Assembly (NCBI RefSeq): GCF_019747315.1
Contig: NZ_JAIEQY010000157.1
Location: 1-35,563, forward strand
Origin: Roseococcus sp.
Lineage (GTDB): Bacteria > Pseudomonadota > Alphaproteobacteria > Acetobacterales > Acetobacteraceae
DNA: 35,563 nt
Direction: 5' to 3'
The notes beneath the pieces are model-generated. The model was not told the origin of the DNA, did no database searches, and saw only the letters and a list, made by a program, of their open reading frames with translations. Positions 25,962 through 35,563 of this stretch are shown here, in pieces. A program made the translations under genes and the position numbers. Position 1 is the first letter of the stretch; each line of letters begins with the position of its first letter.

Positions 25962-26444
25962 TCACTCCGCAGCGGCTTCCGCCACCGGGAGCGTCACCGT
26001 GCCGCCCGCAGCTTCCACCGCCGCGATCGCCGAGGCAGAGGCCCCGGAGACGGTGATCTTCACCGCGCGCTTGATCTCGCCACGACCCAGCAGGCGCACA
26101 CCCGCGAACTTCTTGCTCTGGCGCACGATCCCGGCATCGCGCAGCGCGATCTCCGTGATCTCGGCATCGGCGGAGATCTTGCCCTCCTCGATCGCCTTGT
26201 CCAGCGTGCCGATGTTCAGCGCGGTGTACTGAATGCGGAAGATGTTCTTGAACCCGCGCTTCGGCAGACGCCGATAGATCGGGAGCTGACCACCCTCGAA
26301 GCCGTTCAGCGAGACGCCGGTGCGGGCCTTCTGGCCCTTCACGCCACGGCCGGAGGTCTTGCCCTTGCCGGAGCCGATGCCGCGACCGATGCGCTTGAAC
26401 TTCGGCCGCGCGCCCTCGTTGTCACGCAATTCGTTGAGCTTCAT
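25962..26444 (-). CDS. rplO: 50S ribosomal protein L15
   Basis: L15 is a late-assembly 50S protein. It has 160 residues: a glycine- and lysine-rich N-terminal extension that threads into rRNA ([27 protein letters not shown]) and a globular C-terminal part with [15 protein letters not shown] and GGTVTLP. The second ATG (MKLNELRD) is used since AGGAC sits seven bases before it and too close to the first ATG. It has the spc-operon position after rpmD. Confidence 0.97.
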   Translation of the reverse strand: MKLNELRDNEGARPKFKRIGRGIGSGKGKTSGRGVKGQKARTGVSLNGFEGGQLPIYRRLPKRGFKNIFRIQYTALNIGTLDKAIEEGKISADAEITEIALRDAGIVRQSKKFAGVRLLGRGEIKRAVKITVSGASASAIAAVEAAGGTVTLPVAEAAAE

Positions 26445-26481
26445 GACCATGTCCTTTGAAGGAATGACCGCGTTGCCGCGG

Positions 26482-26667
26482 TCAGCCCTCCACCTTGATG
26501 AGATGCGCCACCTTGCGGATCATGCCGCGCACCGCGGGCGTATCCTCCAGCTCGCGCGAGCGGTTGATCTTGTTCAGGCCGAGGCCGACCAGCGTACCCT
26601 GCTGGCCAGGCTTCTTGCCATTGCCGGACGCAATCTGCGTCACCCGGACGGTCTTCTTTTCAGACAT
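26482..26667 (-). CDS. rpmD: 50S ribosomal protein L30
   Basis: A small 61-residue protein of the 50S subunit: [34 protein letters not shown], then [21 protein letters not shown], the full family pattern. The ATG (MSEKKT) lies within the last codons of rpsE, overlapping by eight bases, which implies coupling. A longer in-frame upstream start would read rpsE in another frame and is rejected. Confidence 0.97.
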   Translation of the reverse strand: MSEKKTVRVTQIASGNGKKPGQQGTLVGLGLNKINRSRELEDTPAVRGMIRKVAHLIKVEG

Positions 26668-27292
26668 TGGCCACAGCCTCCGGCGCCGGCTCAGCGGCAC
26701 CATCCTTGCGCGGACCCATGAGGTCAGCGACCTTCTTGCCACGGCGGTTCGCCACGCTGCGCGGGCTGGTCGCCAGCGTCAGGGCCGCGAAGGTCGCCTT
26801 CACCATGTTGTGCGGGTTGGTCGAGCCGGTGCACTTGGCCACGACATCGCCCATGCCCAGCGTCTCAAAGACGGCGCGCATCGGGCCGCCCGCGATGATG
26901 CCCGTACCGGCCGGGGCCGAACGCAGGATCACCTTGCCCGCCCCGAACTCGCCGACCACATCATGGTGCAGCGTCCGGTTCTCACGCATCGGGACGCGGA
27001 TCATGCCCTTCTTGGCGCGCTCCGTGGCCTTGCGGATGGCTTCCGGCACTTCACGCGCCTTGCCCGACCCCCAGCCCACGCGGCCCTTCTGGTCACCCAC
27101 CACCACCAGGGCGGCGAAGCTGAAACGACGGCCACCCTTCACCACCTTGGCGACGCGGTTGATGGTGACCAGCTTGTCCTGCAGCTCATCGCCCTGGTCG
27201 CGCTCGGGCTGGTTGCGGTTCTGGTCGCGGTCGCGGCCACGGCCACGCCCCCGGTTCTCGCCTTCGCCGCCGCTTCGCGGTTCACGTGCCAT
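26660..27292 (-). CDS. rpsE: 30S ribosomal protein S5
   Basis: S5 helps set decoding accuracy and mRNA unwinding at the entry site. The 210-residue protein has an S5 double-stranded-RNA-binding domain ([23 protein letters not shown], then [26 protein letters not shown]) and the C-terminal domain with [18 protein letters not shown]. The N-terminus is extended by about 28 residues rich in Arg, Gly, Asp and Asn ([14 protein letters not shown]), longer than in E. coli, as is usual for many alphaproteobacteria. Confidence 0.97.
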   Translation of the reverse strand: MAREPRSGGEGENRGRGRGRDRDQNRNQPERDQGDELQDKLVTINRVAKVVKGGRRFSFAALVVVGDQKGRVGWGSGKAREVPEAIRKATERAKKGMIRVPMRENRTLHHDVVGEFGAGKVILRSAPAGTGIIAGGPMRAVFETLGMGDVVAKCTGSTNPHNMVKATFAALTLATSPRSVANRRGKKVADLMGPRKDGAAEPAPEAVANV

Positions 27293-27310
27293 AATCTATC
27301 TCCCCGCGGC

Positions 27311-27673
27311 TCAGAAGGACAGGCCGCCCTCGCGGGCAGCCTCCGCCAGCGCCTTGACGCGGCCATGATACAGGAAGGGCCCACGGTCAAACACGACCGC
27401 GGAAACCCCGGCGGCGAGCGCACGCTCGGCCACCAGCTTGCCCACCGTGACGGCGGCGTCCTTGTCGGCGCCGGTCTTCAGGCTGCCGCGCAGATCCTTC
27501 TCCAGCGTCGAGGCGGCGGCAACGGTCTTGCCGGCCACATCGTCGATCACCTGGGCATAGATGTGACGCCCGGAGCGGAAGACCGACAGGCGCGGACGGC
27601 CAGCCCCCTTGACCTTGATCTGGTAACGGAGCCGCGCGCGACGGCGATCCCGCAATGCGAGTTTGTCGGCCAT
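27311..27673 (-). CDS. rplR: 50S ribosomal protein L18
   Basis: L18 binds 5S rRNA and helps attach it to the 50S subunit. It has 120 residues: a basic N-terminus ([36 protein letters not shown]) and the closing [28 protein letters not shown], both diagnostic. Its ATG shares one base with the rplF stop (TAATG), so translation is probably coupled. Confidence 0.98.
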   Translation of the reverse strand: MADKLALRDRRRARLRYQIKVKGAGRPRLSVFRSGRHIYAQVIDDVAGKTVAAASTLEKDLRGSLKTGADKDAAVTVGKLVAERALAAGVSAVVFDRGPFLYHGRVKALAEAAREGGLSF

Positions 27674-28206
27674 TACTTCTTCTTCCCCTCCTTCCGGAGG
27701 ATGACTTCGTTGTCGTACTTGACGCCCTTGCCCTTGTAGGGCTCGGGGCCGCGATAGGCGCGAATCTCGGCCGCCACCTGGCCGACCTTCTGCTTGTCCG
27801 TGCCTTCGACCTTGATCGAAGTCGGCTTCTCGCAGGTGATCTTGATGCCAGCGGGCACCGCATAGCGGATTTCGTGGCTGTAGCCCAGGTTCAGCACGAG
27901 GTCGTTGCCGACCACGGCGGCCTTGTAGCCGGTGCCGGTGATTTCCATGGACTTCGTAAAGCCCACGGAGACACCCTTCACCATGCCCTCGACCAGGCTG
28001 CGCGTCGTCCCCCAGAGGGTCCGCTCGCGCGTGCCCTTCCCGCGGGGCGAAACCGCCACCTCGTTCTCGCGGATGTCGAGATCCACCGCATCCGTCAGAT
28101 CGAGCTTCAGCTCACCGAGCTTGCCTTTGGCCACCAGCGTGCGGCCGGCCAGCGAGAGCTGGACACCGGCAGGCACGGGGACCGGATATTTACCAACGCG
28201 AGACAT
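27673..28206 (-). CDS. rplF: 50S ribosomal protein L6
   Basis: L6 sits near the GTPase-associated centre and contacts the sarcin-ricin loop. At 177 residues it is standard. Two repeated L6 domains are visible: [32 protein letters not shown], and the second with [45 protein letters not shown], then [24 protein letters not shown]. It follows rpsH by 12 bases. Confidence 0.98.
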   Translation of the reverse strand: MSRVGKYPVPVPAGVQLSLAGRTLVAKGKLGELKLDLTDAVDLDIRENEVAVSPRGKGTRERTLWGTTRSLVEGMVKGVSVGFTKSMEITGTGYKAAVVGNDLVLNLGYSHEIRYAVPAGIKITCEKPTSIKVEGTDKQKVGQVAAEIRAYRGPEPYKGKGVKYDNEVILRKEGKKK

Positions 28207-28218
28207 GTCGGCCCCCTA

Positions 28219-28617
28219 TCAGAACACGCGGCAAAGGACTTCGCCGCCAACATTGGCAGCGCGGGCCTCCGCATCACTCATCACGCCACGCGGCGTGGAC
28301 AGGATCGAGATCCCGAGGCCGGAGTAAAACTTCGGCAGCTCCTTGATCTTCGAATAGACGCGGCGGCCAGGCTTCGAAACCCGCTTTATTTCCTTGATGG
28401 CGGGCTCGCCCTCGGAATACTTCAGCTCGATCTCGATCTGGCTGATGCCGGCGCGCAGCTCCTCGACGCGCCAGGCGCGGATGTAACCCTCGCGCTTCAG
28501 CACATCGAGCACATCGGTCTTGAGGCGCGAGGCCGGGGCGACGCAACGCGTCTGCCGCGCACCATGCGCATTGCGGATGCGGGTGAGCAAGTCACCCAAC
28601 GGATCGGACATGGACAT
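28219..28617 (-). CDS. rpsH: 30S ribosomal protein S8
   Basis: S8 binds helix 21 of 16S rRNA and, in E. coli, represses the spc operon by binding its mRNA near rplE. The 132-residue product begins MSMSDPLGDLLTRIRNAHGA, includes EGYIRAWRVEE, SKPGRRVYSKIKELPKFYSGLGISILSTPRGVMSDAEAR, and ends VGGEVLCRVF. The first ATG gives the MSMSDPLGD N-terminus common in alphaproteobacteria. Confidence 0.97.
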   Translation of the reverse strand: MSMSDPLGDLLTRIRNAHGARQTRCVAPASRLKTDVLDVLKREGYIRAWRVEELRAGISQIEIELKYSEGEPAIKEIKRVSKPGRRVYSKIKELPKFYSGLGISILSTPRGVMSDAEARAANVGGEVLCRVF

Positions 28618-28629
28618 GTGCCGGGCCCC

Positions 28630-28935
28630 TTACCAGCTTGCCTTGACCACACCGGGGAGCTGGCCCTTATTGGCCAAATCCCGCAGCTGGTTGCGGCTGA
28701 GCTTGAACTTCCGGTAATTGCCGCGCGGACGCCCGGTCAACTCGCAGCGCAGGCGGATGCGAACCTTCGCACCGTTGCGCGGCATCTCCGCGAGCTTGAT
28801 GCTCGCCTCGAAGCGATCCTCGATCGGCGTTTCGCGATCCATCACGACAGCCTTCAGCGTCGCGCGCTTCTTGGCAAATTGTGCCGTCAGCTTCTCGCGA
28901 CGCTTGTTCTTCTGGACTGAAGAGGTCTTGGCCAT
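28630..28935 (-). CDS. rpsN: 30S ribosomal protein S14, zinc-independent form
   Basis: S14 in the 30S head has 101 residues and no CxxC pairs, so it is the long zinc-free (C-minus) form. Diagnostic segments: [55 protein letters not shown]. It follows rplE by 54 bases and precedes rpsH by 12. Confidence 0.98.
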   Translation of the reverse strand: MAKTSSVQKNKRREKLTAQFAKKRATLKAVVMDRETPIEDRFEASIKLAEMPRNGAKVRIRLRCELTGRPRGNYRKFKLSRNQLRDLANKGQLPGVVKASW

Positions 28936-28989
28936 TTGGTCTGTGGTCCTCCGGAACCTGCCAGCCTCAGCTGGCGGTTTTCCAATGAT

Positions 28990-29685
28990 TCAGTTGACGA
29001 AGGGGAGATCGAAAGCCTTCAGCAGAGCCTTGGCTTCCTTGTCCGTCTTCGCCGTCGTGACGAACACGATGTCCATGCCGCGCACCTGATCAACCTTGTC
29101 ATAGTTGATCTCGGGGAACACGATTTGCTCCTTGAGACCGAGCGCGTAATTGCCCCGCCCGTCAAAGCCGCGGTTGCCCGGGATGCCGCGGAAGTCGCGA
29201 ACACGCGGGAGCGCGATCGTCACCAGGCGGTCCAGGAATTCAAACATGCGCGCCTTGCGGAGCGTCACCTTGCAGCCGATGGCCTGCCCTTCGCGGATCT
29301 TGAAGCCCGCGATCGCCTTCTTCGCCCGCGTGCGCACCGGCTTCTGGCCAGCGATCAGCGTGAGGTCGGCGACGGCCGCGTCCAGCTTCTTCTGGTCGCC
29401 GGCGGCTTCGCCCACGCCCATGTTGATCACGATCTTGTCGAGCTTCGGCACTTCCATCGGGTTCGAGTAACCGAACTCCTCCTGAAGCTTCGCCCGGATC
29501 ACCTCGGCATAGGCGACCTGCAGGCGGGTCGGCTCGGACCAGGAAGCGGCCGCGGGTCCGGCAGCGGCCGGAACGGCCTCCGCGCGGCGGCTGCTGCCCT
29601 CGGGGGCGTCAGCCTTCTTCGCGGCCGGCTTGTTGGCCGGCTTGTTCTTGTTGCCGGGCGCGTTGCCCTTTTTCGTCCCGCTCAT
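28990..29685 (-). CDS. rplE: 50S ribosomal protein L5 with N-terminal extension
   Basis: L5 binds 5S rRNA and touches P-site tRNA. The core is normal: [80 protein letters not shown]. The total of 231 residues exceeds the usual about 180 because of roughly 50 extra N-terminal residues rich in Lys, Ala, Asn and Pro ([15 protein letters not shown]), probably disordered. The ATG overlaps the rplX stop (ATGA) and has GAGGTG upstream, so the extension is very likely translated. Confidence 0.95.
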   Translation of the reverse strand: MSGTKKGNAPGNKNKPANKPAAKKADAPEGSSRRAEAVPAAAGPAAASWSEPTRLQVAYAEVIRAKLQEEFGYSNPMEVPKLDKIVINMGVGEAAGDQKKLDAAVADLTLIAGQKPVRTRAKKAIAGFKIREGQAIGCKVTLRKARMFEFLDRLVTIALPRVRDFRGIPGNRGFDGRGNYALGLKEQIVFPEINYDKVDQVRGMDIVFVTTAKTDKEAKALLKAFDLPFVN

Positions 29686-30002
29686 GCGTCGAGCACCTCA
29701 CCAGAGCCCTTGGCCACGCGAACCTTCTTCCCATCCTCAAGGATGCGGAAGCCGACGCGGGCGGGCTTGTCCGTCTTCGGGTCAATCAGCGCGAGGTTCG
29801 AGAGGTCGATCGTGGCCTCCTTCGAGACGATGCCACCGGCCTCGCCCACGCGCGTCTGCTTCGTGTGCTTCTTGACCAGGTTCACGCCCTGAACCACAGC
29901 GCGGTTCTCGGTCGGCATCACGCGGAGGACTTCCCCGCGCTTGCCCTTGTCACGACCGGAGAGCACATGCACCCGGTCGCCCTTCTTGATCTTGGCGGCC
30001 AT
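29682..30002 (-). CDS. rplX: 50S ribosomal protein L24
   Basis: L24 is an assembly initiator of the 50S subunit and lies at the tunnel exit. The 106-residue product has the KOW motif [25 protein letters not shown] near its start, then [14 protein letters not shown] and [21 protein letters not shown]. The start MAAKIKKGD is two bases after rplN; the longer in-frame stretch upstream is antisense-like shadow within rplN. Confidence 0.97.
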   Translation of the reverse strand: MAAKIKKGDRVHVLSGRDKGKRGEVLRVMPTENRAVVQGVNLVKKHTKQTRVGEAGGIVSKEATIDLSNLALIDPKTDKPARVGFRILEDGKKVRVAKGSGEVLDA

Positions 30003-30004
30003 GG

Positions 30005-30373
30005 TTAGAGGACCTCCGGCGCCAGCGAGATGATCTTCATGAACTTCTTCGCACGCAGTTCGCGAACAACCGGGCCAAAAATACGCGTGCCGATCGGCTC
30101 GTTCGACTTGTTGATCAGCACCGCCGCATTGCGGTCGAAGCGGATGGCCGAGCCATCGGGGCGGCGAACCGGGTAGGAGGTGCGCACGATGACCGCGCGC
30201 TCGACCGAGCCCTTCTTCACCTTGCCACGGGGAATGGCTTCCTGCACCGCGACCACGATGATGTCGCCCACCGAGGCTGTGCGGCGCTTGGAGCCGCCCA
30301 GGACCTTGATGCACTGCACCCGGCGCGCGCCGCTATTGTCAGCGACGTCCAGGTTGGATTCAACGGAGATCAT
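30005..30373 (-). CDS. rplN: 50S ribosomal protein L14
   Basis: L14 forms an interface bridge with 16S rRNA and is a binding site for RsfS. At 122 residues it is standard: [80 protein letters not shown], ending [10 protein letters not shown]. The start overlaps the rpsQ stop by four bases (ATGA). Confidence 0.98.
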   Translation of the reverse strand: MISVESNLDVADNSGARRVQCIKVLGGSKRRTASVGDIIVVAVQEAIPRGKVKKGSVERAVIVRTSYPVRRPDGSAIRFDRNAAVLINKSNEPIGTRIFGPVVRELRAKKFMKIISLAPEVL

Positions 30374-30633
30374 GCCGCAACTCCTTCATCGAGGGCGGCG
30401 CCATTGCGGGCGACCACCGTCCAGGTCTTGCGCTTGCTGATCGGCGGGCATTCCTCGATGGAGACGAGGTCGCCTTCCTTGCACAAATTGGTTTCGTCAT
30501 GCGCCGCGTACTTCTTTGAGCGGCGAATGAACTTCTTGTAGAGCGGATGCATCACGCGACGTTCGACCAAGACGGTGATCGTCTTGTCCATCTTGTCGCT
30601 GACAACCCGCCCGGTGAGGACTCTCTTCGGCAT
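30370..30633 (-). CDS. rpsQ: 30S ribosomal protein S17
   Basis: S17 is an early-binding OB-fold protein of the 30S body. The 87-residue product reads [34 protein letters not shown], followed by [36 protein letters not shown], matching the family throughout. It lies 14 bases after rpmC. Confidence 0.98.
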   Translation of the reverse strand: MPKRVLTGRVVSDKMDKTITVLVERRVMHPLYKKFIRRSKKYAAHDETNLCKEGDLVSIEECPPISKRKTWTVVARNGAALDEGVAA

Positions 30634-30647
30634 GGCCGTGGTCTCCT

Positions 30648-30854
30648 CTATGCCTTGGCGGCCGAGCGCGTGCGCTCGACCAGGACGGTTTTCACACGGG
30701 CGATATCACGACGAACCGCCTTGATGCGGCCCGTCGCTTCCAGCTGCCCGGTGGCACGCTGGAAACGCAGATTGAACTGCTCCTTCCGAAGGTCGAGCAG
30801 CAGGCCGCCCAGCTCATCGGCAGTCTTGGTGCGGATGTCCACGATCTTGGTCAT
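30648..30854 (-). CDS. rpmC: 50S ribosomal protein L29
   Basis: L29 is a small two-helix protein at the tunnel exit, part of the docking area for trigger factor and SRP. It has 68 residues: [58 protein letters not shown]. The start MTKIVDI is four bases after the rplP stop; the upstream in-frame stretch reads rplP out of frame and is rejected. Confidence 0.97.
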   Translation of the reverse strand: MTKIVDIRTKTADELGGLLLDLRKEQFNLRFQRATGQLEATGRIKAVRRDIARVKTVLVERTRSAAKA

Positions 30855-30858
30855 GACC

Positions 30859-31281
30859 TCAGGCCTCCGTCGCGCCGAGGCGCGCAACAATCTTGGTGCG
30901 GATCGGCAGCTTGGCGGCGCCCAGCTGCAGCGCCTCGCGCGCGATATCCAGCGGCACTCCATCAATCTCGAACATGATGCGGCCCGGCTTCACGCGGGAC
31001 ACCCAGAACTCCGGCGCGCCCTTGCCCGAACCCATTCGGACTTCCGCGGGCTTGGACGAAACGGGCACATCCGGGAAGATCCGGATCCAGACGCGGCCCT
31101 GGCGCTTCATCGCACGCGTGATCGCGCGGCGAGCCGCCTCGATCTGGCGCGCAGTGACGCGTTCCGGCTCCAACGCCTTCAGGCCATAGCCACCGAAGGA
31201 CAGCGTGAAGCCACCCTTGGCCACGCCCTTGATGCGGCCCTTATGGGCCTTCCGATACTTGGTTCGCTTCGGCTGCAACAT
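30859..31281 (-). CDS. rplP: 50S ribosomal protein L16
   Basis: L16 organises the A-site side of the peptidyl transferase centre. The 140-residue protein is typical: [57 protein letters not shown], and [26 protein letters not shown]. It lies 14 bases after rpsC and 4 before rpmC. Confidence 0.98.
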   Translation of the reverse strand: MLQPKRTKYRKAHKGRIKGVAKGGFTLSFGGYGLKALEPERVTARQIEAARRAITRAMKRQGRVWIRIFPDVPVSSKPAEVRMGSGKGAPEFWVSRVKPGRIMFEIDGVPLDIAREALQLGAAKLPIRTKIVARLGATEA

Positions 31282-31295
31282 CTCAGATCACCTGG

Positions 31296-31973
31296 TTACC
31301 GCTGGGGCGCTTGTTCGTGGGCGCGCTTGTCCTGCGCACTCGGATCATGGGCCATGATTTCGCCCTTGAAGATCCACACCTTCACGCCGCAGGTGCCATA
31401 GGTCGTCTTCGCCGTCGCCACGCCATAGTCGATATCGGCGCGGAGCGTGTGCAGCGGCACGCGCCCTTCGCGATACCACTCCATGCGCGCGATCTCGGCG
31501 CCACCCAGGCGGCCGGAGCAATTGATCCGGATGCCCAGCGCGCCGAGGCGCATGGCGGACTGCACGGCGCGCTTCATCGCACGGCGGAAGGCCACGCGGC
31601 GCTCCAGCTGCTGCGCGATGCTCTCGGCCACCAGGACGCTGTCCAGTTCGGGCTTGCGGATCTCGAGGATGTTCAGCGACACCTCGGCGCCGGCCTTGGC
31701 CGACAGCTCCTTGCGCAGCGTGTCGATATCCGCGCCCTTCTTGCCAATGACGACGCCTGGGCGCGCGGCATGGATGGTCACGCGCGGCTTCTTCGCCGGA
31801 CGCTCGATCACCACCTTCGAAACGCCAGCGGACTTCAGCCGCTCCTTCAGCGTCTCGCGCAGCCTCAGGTCGTCATGCAGCAGGCGCGCATAGTCGCGGC
31901 CGGCGTACCAGCGGCTGTCCCAGGTGCGGTTGATCCCGAGGCGCAGACCGATCGGATTGACTTTGTGACCCAT
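31296..31973 (-). CDS. rpsC: 30S ribosomal protein S3
   Basis: S3 lines the mRNA entry tunnel. The 225-residue product starts [24 protein letters not shown]. It has a KH-type RNA-binding domain with the GxxG-like loop in [18 protein letters not shown], and the C-terminal domain with GLRIQCSGR-type sequence (here [38 protein letters not shown]). It starts one base after the rplV stop. Confidence 0.98.
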   Translation of the reverse strand: MGHKVNPIGLRLGINRTWDSRWYAGRDYARLLHDDLRLRETLKERLKSAGVSKVVIERPAKKPRVTIHAARPGVVIGKKGADIDTLRKELSAKAGAEVSLNILEIRKPELDSVLVAESIAQQLERRVAFRRAMKRAVQSAMRLGALGIRINCSGRLGGAEIARMEWYREGRVPLHTLRADIDYGVATAKTTYGTCGVKVWIFKGEIMAHDPSAQDKRAHEQAPQR

Positions 31974-31974
31974 A

Positions 31975-32379
31975 TTAAGCTGCCTTCGCTTCGCTCGACG
32001 CCACCGGCGCCTGCTGTTCCGCGACCACGATCTTGAGGTGGCTGAACCACTTCTCGATGCGCGACGACTTGCCACGGCCACGCGCGGCAAAGCGCTTCAT
32101 CACGATGGAGCGACCCACTTCCGCCTTGGCCACCACCAGACGATCAACGTCCAGCTGGTGGTTGTTCTCGGCATTGGCGATCGCGCTCTCCAGCGTCTTC
32201 TTCACCGTCTGGGCGATGCGGCGCTTGCTGAAGGTCAGCGTCGCGACGGCATCCTGCGCCTTGGCGCCGCGGATCATCGCGGCCACCAGGTTCAGCTTCA
32301 TCGGGCTCACGCGGATGTTGTGCGTGATGGCCTGAGCCTCGGAATCCGCGAGGCCGCGGGGATGTTTCGGCTTGCTCAT
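31975..32379 (-). CDS. rplV: 50S ribosomal protein L22
   Basis: L22 extends a hairpin into the peptide exit tunnel and is a site of macrolide resistance mutations. It has 134 residues. The core runs [50 protein letters not shown], and the loop [25 protein letters not shown]- and C-terminal tails ([14 protein letters not shown] and [14 protein letters not shown]) go beyond the E. coli protein. Confidence 0.97.
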   Translation of the reverse strand: MSKPKHPRGLADSEAQAITHNIRVSPMKLNLVAAMIRGAKAQDAVATLTFSKRRIAQTVKKTLESAIANAENNHQLDVDRLVVAKAEVGRSIVMKRFAARGRGKSSRIEKWFSHLKIVVAEQQAPVASSEAKAA

Positions 32380-32382
32380 GGG

Positions 32383-32661
32383 TTAGCCCCGCTTCGCCTT
32401 CTTGTCGGCCGAGTGACCACCAAAGGTCCGCGTCGGCGAAAATTCGCCGAGCTTGTGGCCAACCATGTTTTCCGACACCTGCACGGGCAGGAACTTCTTG
32501 CCATTGTAGACCCCGAAGGTGAGGCCGACGAACTGCGGCAAGATCGTGCTGCGGCGCGACCAGGTCTTGATGAGCTCGTTGCGGGTGGAGTTCCTTGCGG
32601 TCTCCGCCTTGGCGAGGAGGTATCCGTCCACGAACGGACCTTTCCATACACTGCGCGGCAT
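32383..32661 (-). CDS. rpsS: 30S ribosomal protein S19
   Basis: S19 in the 30S head pairs with S13 and contacts 23S rRNA. It is 92 residues, starting [20 protein letters not shown], then [54 protein letters not shown], fully canonical. The start is five bases after rplB. The longer in-frame start would read rplB in the wrong frame. Confidence 0.98.
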   Translation of the reverse strand: MPRSVWKGPFVDGYLLAKAETARNSTRNELIKTWSRRSTILPQFVGLTFGVYNGKKFLPVQVSENMVGHKLGEFSPTRTFGGHSADKKAKRG

Positions 32662-32666
32662 CGCGA

Positions 32667-33503
32667 TTAGCCCTTCGTCGCGTTGCGGCGGCGCACGATA
32701 TTGCGATCCGTCCGCTTGTTGTTGCGCGTCTTCGCACCCTTGGTCGGCTTGCCCCACGGCGTCACCGGATGGCGACCACCGGAGGTCCGGCCTTCACCAC
32801 CACCATGCGGGTGATCCACCGGGTTCATGGTCACGCCGCGGTTATGCGGCTTGCGACCCATCCAGCGGCTACGGCCGGCTTTGCCCAGATCCTGGTTGCT
32901 GTTGTCCGCATTGGACACGGCACCGATGCTGGCCAGGCACTCGCTGCGCACGGTGCGCACCTCGCCCGACATCAGCTTGACCTGTGCCAGACCGGCATCC
33001 TTGCCGACCAGCTGGGCGAAGGTGCCGGCCGAACGCGCGACCTTGGCGCCGGCGCCCGGCTTCAGCTCGATGTTATGGATCACCGTGCCGACCGGAATCG
33101 CACCCAGCGGCATGGCATTGCCTGGCTTGATGTCGGCCTTGTCCGCGGCGATCACGACGTCGCCCACCTTCAGGCGCTGCGGCGCGATGATGTAGGCGAT
33201 CTCGTTGTTCGAGTACTTCACCAGTGCGATGAACGCCGTGCGGTTCGGATCATACTCGATCCGCTCCACCGTCGCCGGCATGCCCCAATTGGCGCGGCGC
33301 TTGAAGTCCACGATGCGGTAGGACTGCTTGTGACCACCCCCACGGAACCGCACGGTGATGCGGCCATGGTTGTTGCGGCCGCCGGAGTGGCTCTTGCCCT
33401 CCGTCAGCCCCTTGATGGGCTTGCCCTTCCACAGACCGGAGCGGTCAATGAGGACAGTGCCGCGAAGGCTCGGCGTCGTCGGGTTGAAGTTCTTCAATGA
33501 CAT
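32667..33503 (-). CDS. rplB: 50S ribosomal protein L2
   Basis: L2 is needed for subunit joining and the peptidyl transferase centre. At 278 residues it is standard: [62 protein letters not shown], and the highly conserved [31 protein letters not shown] loop near the C-terminus. It starts three bases after the rplW stop. Confidence 0.98.
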   Translation of the reverse strand: MSLKNFNPTTPSLRGTVLIDRSGLWKGKPIKGLTEGKSHSGGRNNHGRITVRFRGGGHKQSYRIVDFKRRANWGMPATVERIEYDPNRTAFIALVKYSNNEIAYIIAPQRLKVGDVVIAADKADIKPGNAMPLGAIPVGTVIHNIELKPGAGAKVARSAGTFAQLVGKDAGLAQVKLMSGEVRTVRSECLASIGAVSNADNSNQDLGKAGRSRWMGRKPHNRGVTMNPVDHPHGGGEGRTSGGRHPVTPWGKPTKGAKTRNNKRTDRNIVRRRNATKG

Positions 33504-33506
33504 GGC

Positions 33507-33842
33507 TTAGCTCAGCCCCGTGGTCAGATCGATGCTCTGGCCATCGGCCAGGCGCACCATCGCCTTCTTCCAATCCGAGCGCTGGCCAGGACGGCCCTTG
33601 AAGCGCTTGGCCTTGCCCTTCATCACCAGCGTGTTCACCGCCAGGACGCTGACGCCGAACAGACCCTCGACCGCCTGCTTGATCTCAGGCTTGGAGGCAT
33701 CCAGCGCGACGCGGAACGCGTACTGACCCGTCTCGCTCATCATGGTGGCCTTTTCTGTCACCAGCGGCGAAAGAACCACCTGGTACATCCGCTCGGCGCT
33801 GATCTTCGCAGCAGCCTTCGGCTTGCTGATGGTCGCGCTCAT
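33507..33842 (-). CDS. rplW: 50S ribosomal protein L23
   Basis: L23 at the tunnel exit is the main dock for trigger factor and SRP. The 111-residue product includes [77 protein letters not shown]. An N-terminal tail of about 18 residues ([16 protein letters not shown]) precedes the normal start. The ATG overlaps the next gene's partner: the rplD stop overlaps its start by four bases. Confidence 0.97.
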   Translation of the reverse strand: MSATISKPKAAAKISAERMYQVVLSPLVTEKATMMSETGQYAFRVALDASKPEIKQAVEGLFGVSVLAVNTLVMKGKAKRFKGRPGQRSDWKKAMVRLADGQSIDLTTGLS

Positions 33843-34459
33843 GCCAGGCGCTCCTTCAGGGCTTCGACGCCGGCGCGGGTGACCACGAGCACGTCATGGT
33901 TGAGAATGTCATAGACATTGGCGCCTGCCGTCGGCAGCGCGTCCATGCCGGGGATGTTGCGCAGCACGCGCAGGAAGTGATCATTCACCTCCGCGTCGAT
34001 CACCAGCGCCTTGGTCCAGCCCAGCGCCTTGACCTGCTTGGCCATGGTGCTGGTCTTCGCCGACTGGTCGGCCGTCGCGGCGTCGAGCACGACGAGCTTG
34101 CCGTCCTTCGCCTTCTGGCTGAGCGCGGAGATGAGGCCGAGGCGGCGCACCTTCTTGTTCAGGCTGTAGCCGTGGTCGCGGACAACCGGACCATGCACGA
34201 TGCCGCCCTTGCGGAACTGCGGCGAGCGAAGCGAGCCCTGACGCGCGGAGCCCGTGCCCTTCTGGCGGTAGGGCTTCTTGGTCGTGCCGGAGACTTCGCC
34301 CATGCCCTTGACCTTGTGGGTCCCGGCGCGGCGCTTGGCCAGCTGCCAGTGAACCACCCGCGCCATGATGTCGGCGCGCGGGGCGGTGGCGAAGATGTCG
34401 TCCGGCAGCTCAGCTTCGCCGGCCGGCGCATTGTCCAAAGTGATAACAGGGATTTGCAT
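33839..34459 (-). CDS. rplD: 50S ribosomal protein L4
   Basis: L4 extends a loop into the exit tunnel; in E. coli it also represses the S10 operon. The product has 206 residues, starting [18 protein letters not shown], with the loop [33 protein letters not shown] (near residues 55-90) and [40 protein letters not shown]. The start is ten bases after rplC; the upstream frame is shadow sequence in rplC. Confidence 0.97.
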   Translation of the reverse strand: MQIPVITLDNAPAGEAELPDDIFATAPRADIMARVVHWQLAKRRAGTHKVKGMGEVSGTTKKPYRQKGTGSARQGSLRSPQFRKGGIVHGPVVRDHGYSLNKKVRRLGLISALSQKAKDGKLVVLDAATADQSAKTSTMAKQVKALGWTKALVIDAEVNDHFLRVLRNIPGMDALPTAGANVYDILNHDVLVVTRAGVEALKERLA

Positions 34460-34469
34460 GAACCTGACC

Positions 34470-35153
34470 TCAGACAGTCGCCGTGGGGAAGGGCGCATCG
34501 GCAGGCCGCGCACGCTTCACGGCATCACGCACCAGCACATAGCCGCCAGCGGAACCGGGAATGCAGCCCTTGATGAGCAGCAGGCCACGCTCCGCATCGT
34601 GACCGGCGATCACGAGGTTCTGCGTGGTGATGCGCTCGACGCCGAGATGACCCGCCATCTTCTTGTTCTTGAAGGTCTTGCCCGGATCCTGGCGGTTGCC
34701 GGTGGAGCCGTGCGAGCGGTGGCTGATCGAAACGCCGTGCGAGGCTTCGAGGCCCGAGAAGTTCCAGCGCTTCATCGCGCCGGCAAACCCCTTGCCCTTC
34801 GAGGTGCCCGTCACGTCAACCTTCTGCCCGGCGACGAAATGCGCGCCCGACAGCATGGTCCCCGGGGCGACCAACGCCTCGGCATCCACGCGGAATTCCG
34901 TGACCTTCAGCGGCGCCTCGACGCCGGCCTTCGCGAAGTGACCGCGATTGGCCTTCGACACATTCTTCGGCTTCGCCTTGCCGATGCCGAGCTGGAGGGC
35001 CGTGTAGCCGTCCGTCTCCATCGTGCGCTGCGCCACGACGCGGACCGCGTCGAGGTGAAGCACCGTCACCGGTGTGGTCGAGCCGTCATCATTGAAAAGA
35101 CGAGTCATGCCGAGCTTGCGCGCGATCAGCCCCGTCCGGACCTGGGTGGCCAT
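34470..35153 (-). CDS. rplC: 50S ribosomal protein L3
   Basis: L3 binds near the 3' end of 23S rRNA and is an early assembly protein. The 227-residue product starts [20 protein letters not shown], with [72 protein letters not shown], the loop that carries the methylated Gln in some bacteria, and the closing [23 protein letters not shown]. It lies ten bases after rpsJ. Confidence 0.98.
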   Translation of the reverse strand: MATQVRTGLIARKLGMTRLFNDDGSTTPVTVLHLDAVRVVAQRTMETDGYTALQLGIGKAKPKNVSKANRGHFAKAGVEAPLKVTEFRVDAEALVAPGTMLSGAHFVAGQKVDVTGTSKGKGFAGAMKRWNFSGLEASHGVSISHRSHGSTGNRQDPGKTFKNKKMAGHLGVERITTQNLVIAGHDAERGLLLIKGCIPGSAGGYVLVRDAVKRARPADAPFPTATV

Positions 35154-35163
35154 GGTTCCGTCC

Positions 35164-35472
35164 TCAGATCTTGATCTCGACGTCCACACCGGACGCCAGG
35201 TCGAGCTTCATCAGCGCGTCCACCGTCTGGGGTGTGGGGTCGACAATGTCGAGAAGCCGGCGATGCGTCCGAATTTCGAACTGCTCGCGGCTCTTCTTGT
35301 CCACGTGGGGCGAGCGGTTCACCGTGAAACGCTCGATCTGCGTCGGCAGCGGGATGGGCCCGCGCACACGCGCACCGGTCCGCTTCGCGGTCTGCACGAT
35401 CTCCCGCGTGCTGCCATCGAGCACGCGGTGATCGAACGCCTTGAGGCGGATGCGGATATTCTGGCTGTCCAT
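35164..35472 (-). CDS. rpsJ: 30S ribosomal protein S10
   Basis: S10 in the 30S head also acts, as NusE, in antitermination. It is 102 residues: [102 protein letters not shown]. Every conserved block is present. It begins the S10 gene series and lies 13 bases after tuf. Confidence 0.98.
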   Translation of the reverse strand: MDSQNIRIRLKAFDHRVLDGSTREIVQTAKRTGARVRGPIPLPTQIERFTVNRSPHVDKKSREQFEIRTHRRLLDIVDPTPQTVDALMKLDLASGVDVEIKI

Positions 35473-35485
35473 GATAGGTGCCCGC

Positions 35486-35563
35486 TTACTTCGAGATGCT
35501 GGCGACGACGCCGGCGCCGACGGTGCGGCCACCCTCGCGGATCGCGAAGCGCAGGCCCTCATC
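35486..35563 (-). CDS. tuf: Elongation factor Tu, C-terminal end (partial)
   Basis: Only the last 25 codons and stop are in the window: [22 protein letters not shown], then ISK. This is the invariant C-terminus of EF-Tu domain 3. The gene continues past the right edge, and its place before rpsJ is the standard str-S10 junction. Nothing can be said about the rest of the gene. Confidence 0.95.
   Translation of the reverse strand, partial: DEGLRFAIREGGRTVGAGVVASISK

Overview
The window is GC-rich chromosomal DNA from an alphaproteobacterium. The order secY-adk-rpsM-rpsK-rpoA-rplQ (no rpsD or rpmJ), the coxB-coxA-ctaB-coxF cluster, a Bug-type solute-binding protein and very GC-rich coding sequence fit Rhodospirillales, probably the Acetobacteraceae (Roseomonas-like). 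That placement is inferred from gene content; no 16S rRNA gene is present.

Left part, plus strand (1-5528): rpsP-rimM-trmD-rplS, a translation gene group, runs into leuC-leuD-leuB for leucine biosynthesis and then a tRNA-Arg(ACG). Next is one orphan ORF on the plus strand. Then comes a minus-strand respiratory cluster (arsR-like regulator, coxB, coxA, ctaB and the tiny coxF) ending in a strong hairpin terminator. Divergent from the regulator is a four-gene TroABCD/SitABCD-type metal ABC importer (10476-13898).

Middle part (13864-21041), accessory: an orphan methyl-accepting chemotaxis protein, a class III aminotransferase, a small membrane ORF, a type I phosphoribosyltransferase, a Bug-family binding protein overlapping a small secreted protein, and an ECF42-type sigma factor paired with a YCII/DGPF-domain protein.

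Right part, minus strand (21128-35563): the S10-spc-alpha ribosomal protein supercluster, from the 3' end of tuf through rplQ. It holds 25 ribosomal protein genes plus secY, adk and rpoA. It ends at a clear intrinsic terminator after rplQ. An internal terminator-like hairpin lies between rpsK and rpoA, and a promoter candidate between adk and rpsM, so the alpha-operon part may be transcribed separately.

Most of the window is housekeeping and I see no clear undescribed multi-gene system. The most interesting part is the metal importer. Its divergent ArsR neighbour carries a complete SmtB-like zinc site (D83, H85, H96, E99), and a perfect 14-bp palindrome resembling SmtB/CzrA operators sits on the importer's first start codon. 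An ArsR-family sensor controlling uptake rather than efflux would be unusual. Other points of note: dispersed GC-rich palindromic repeats used as terminators, a composite inverted repeat between coxA and ctaB, a 50-residue extension on ribosomal protein L5, a TTG start for rpoA, and a cox cluster lacking ctaG and coxC.
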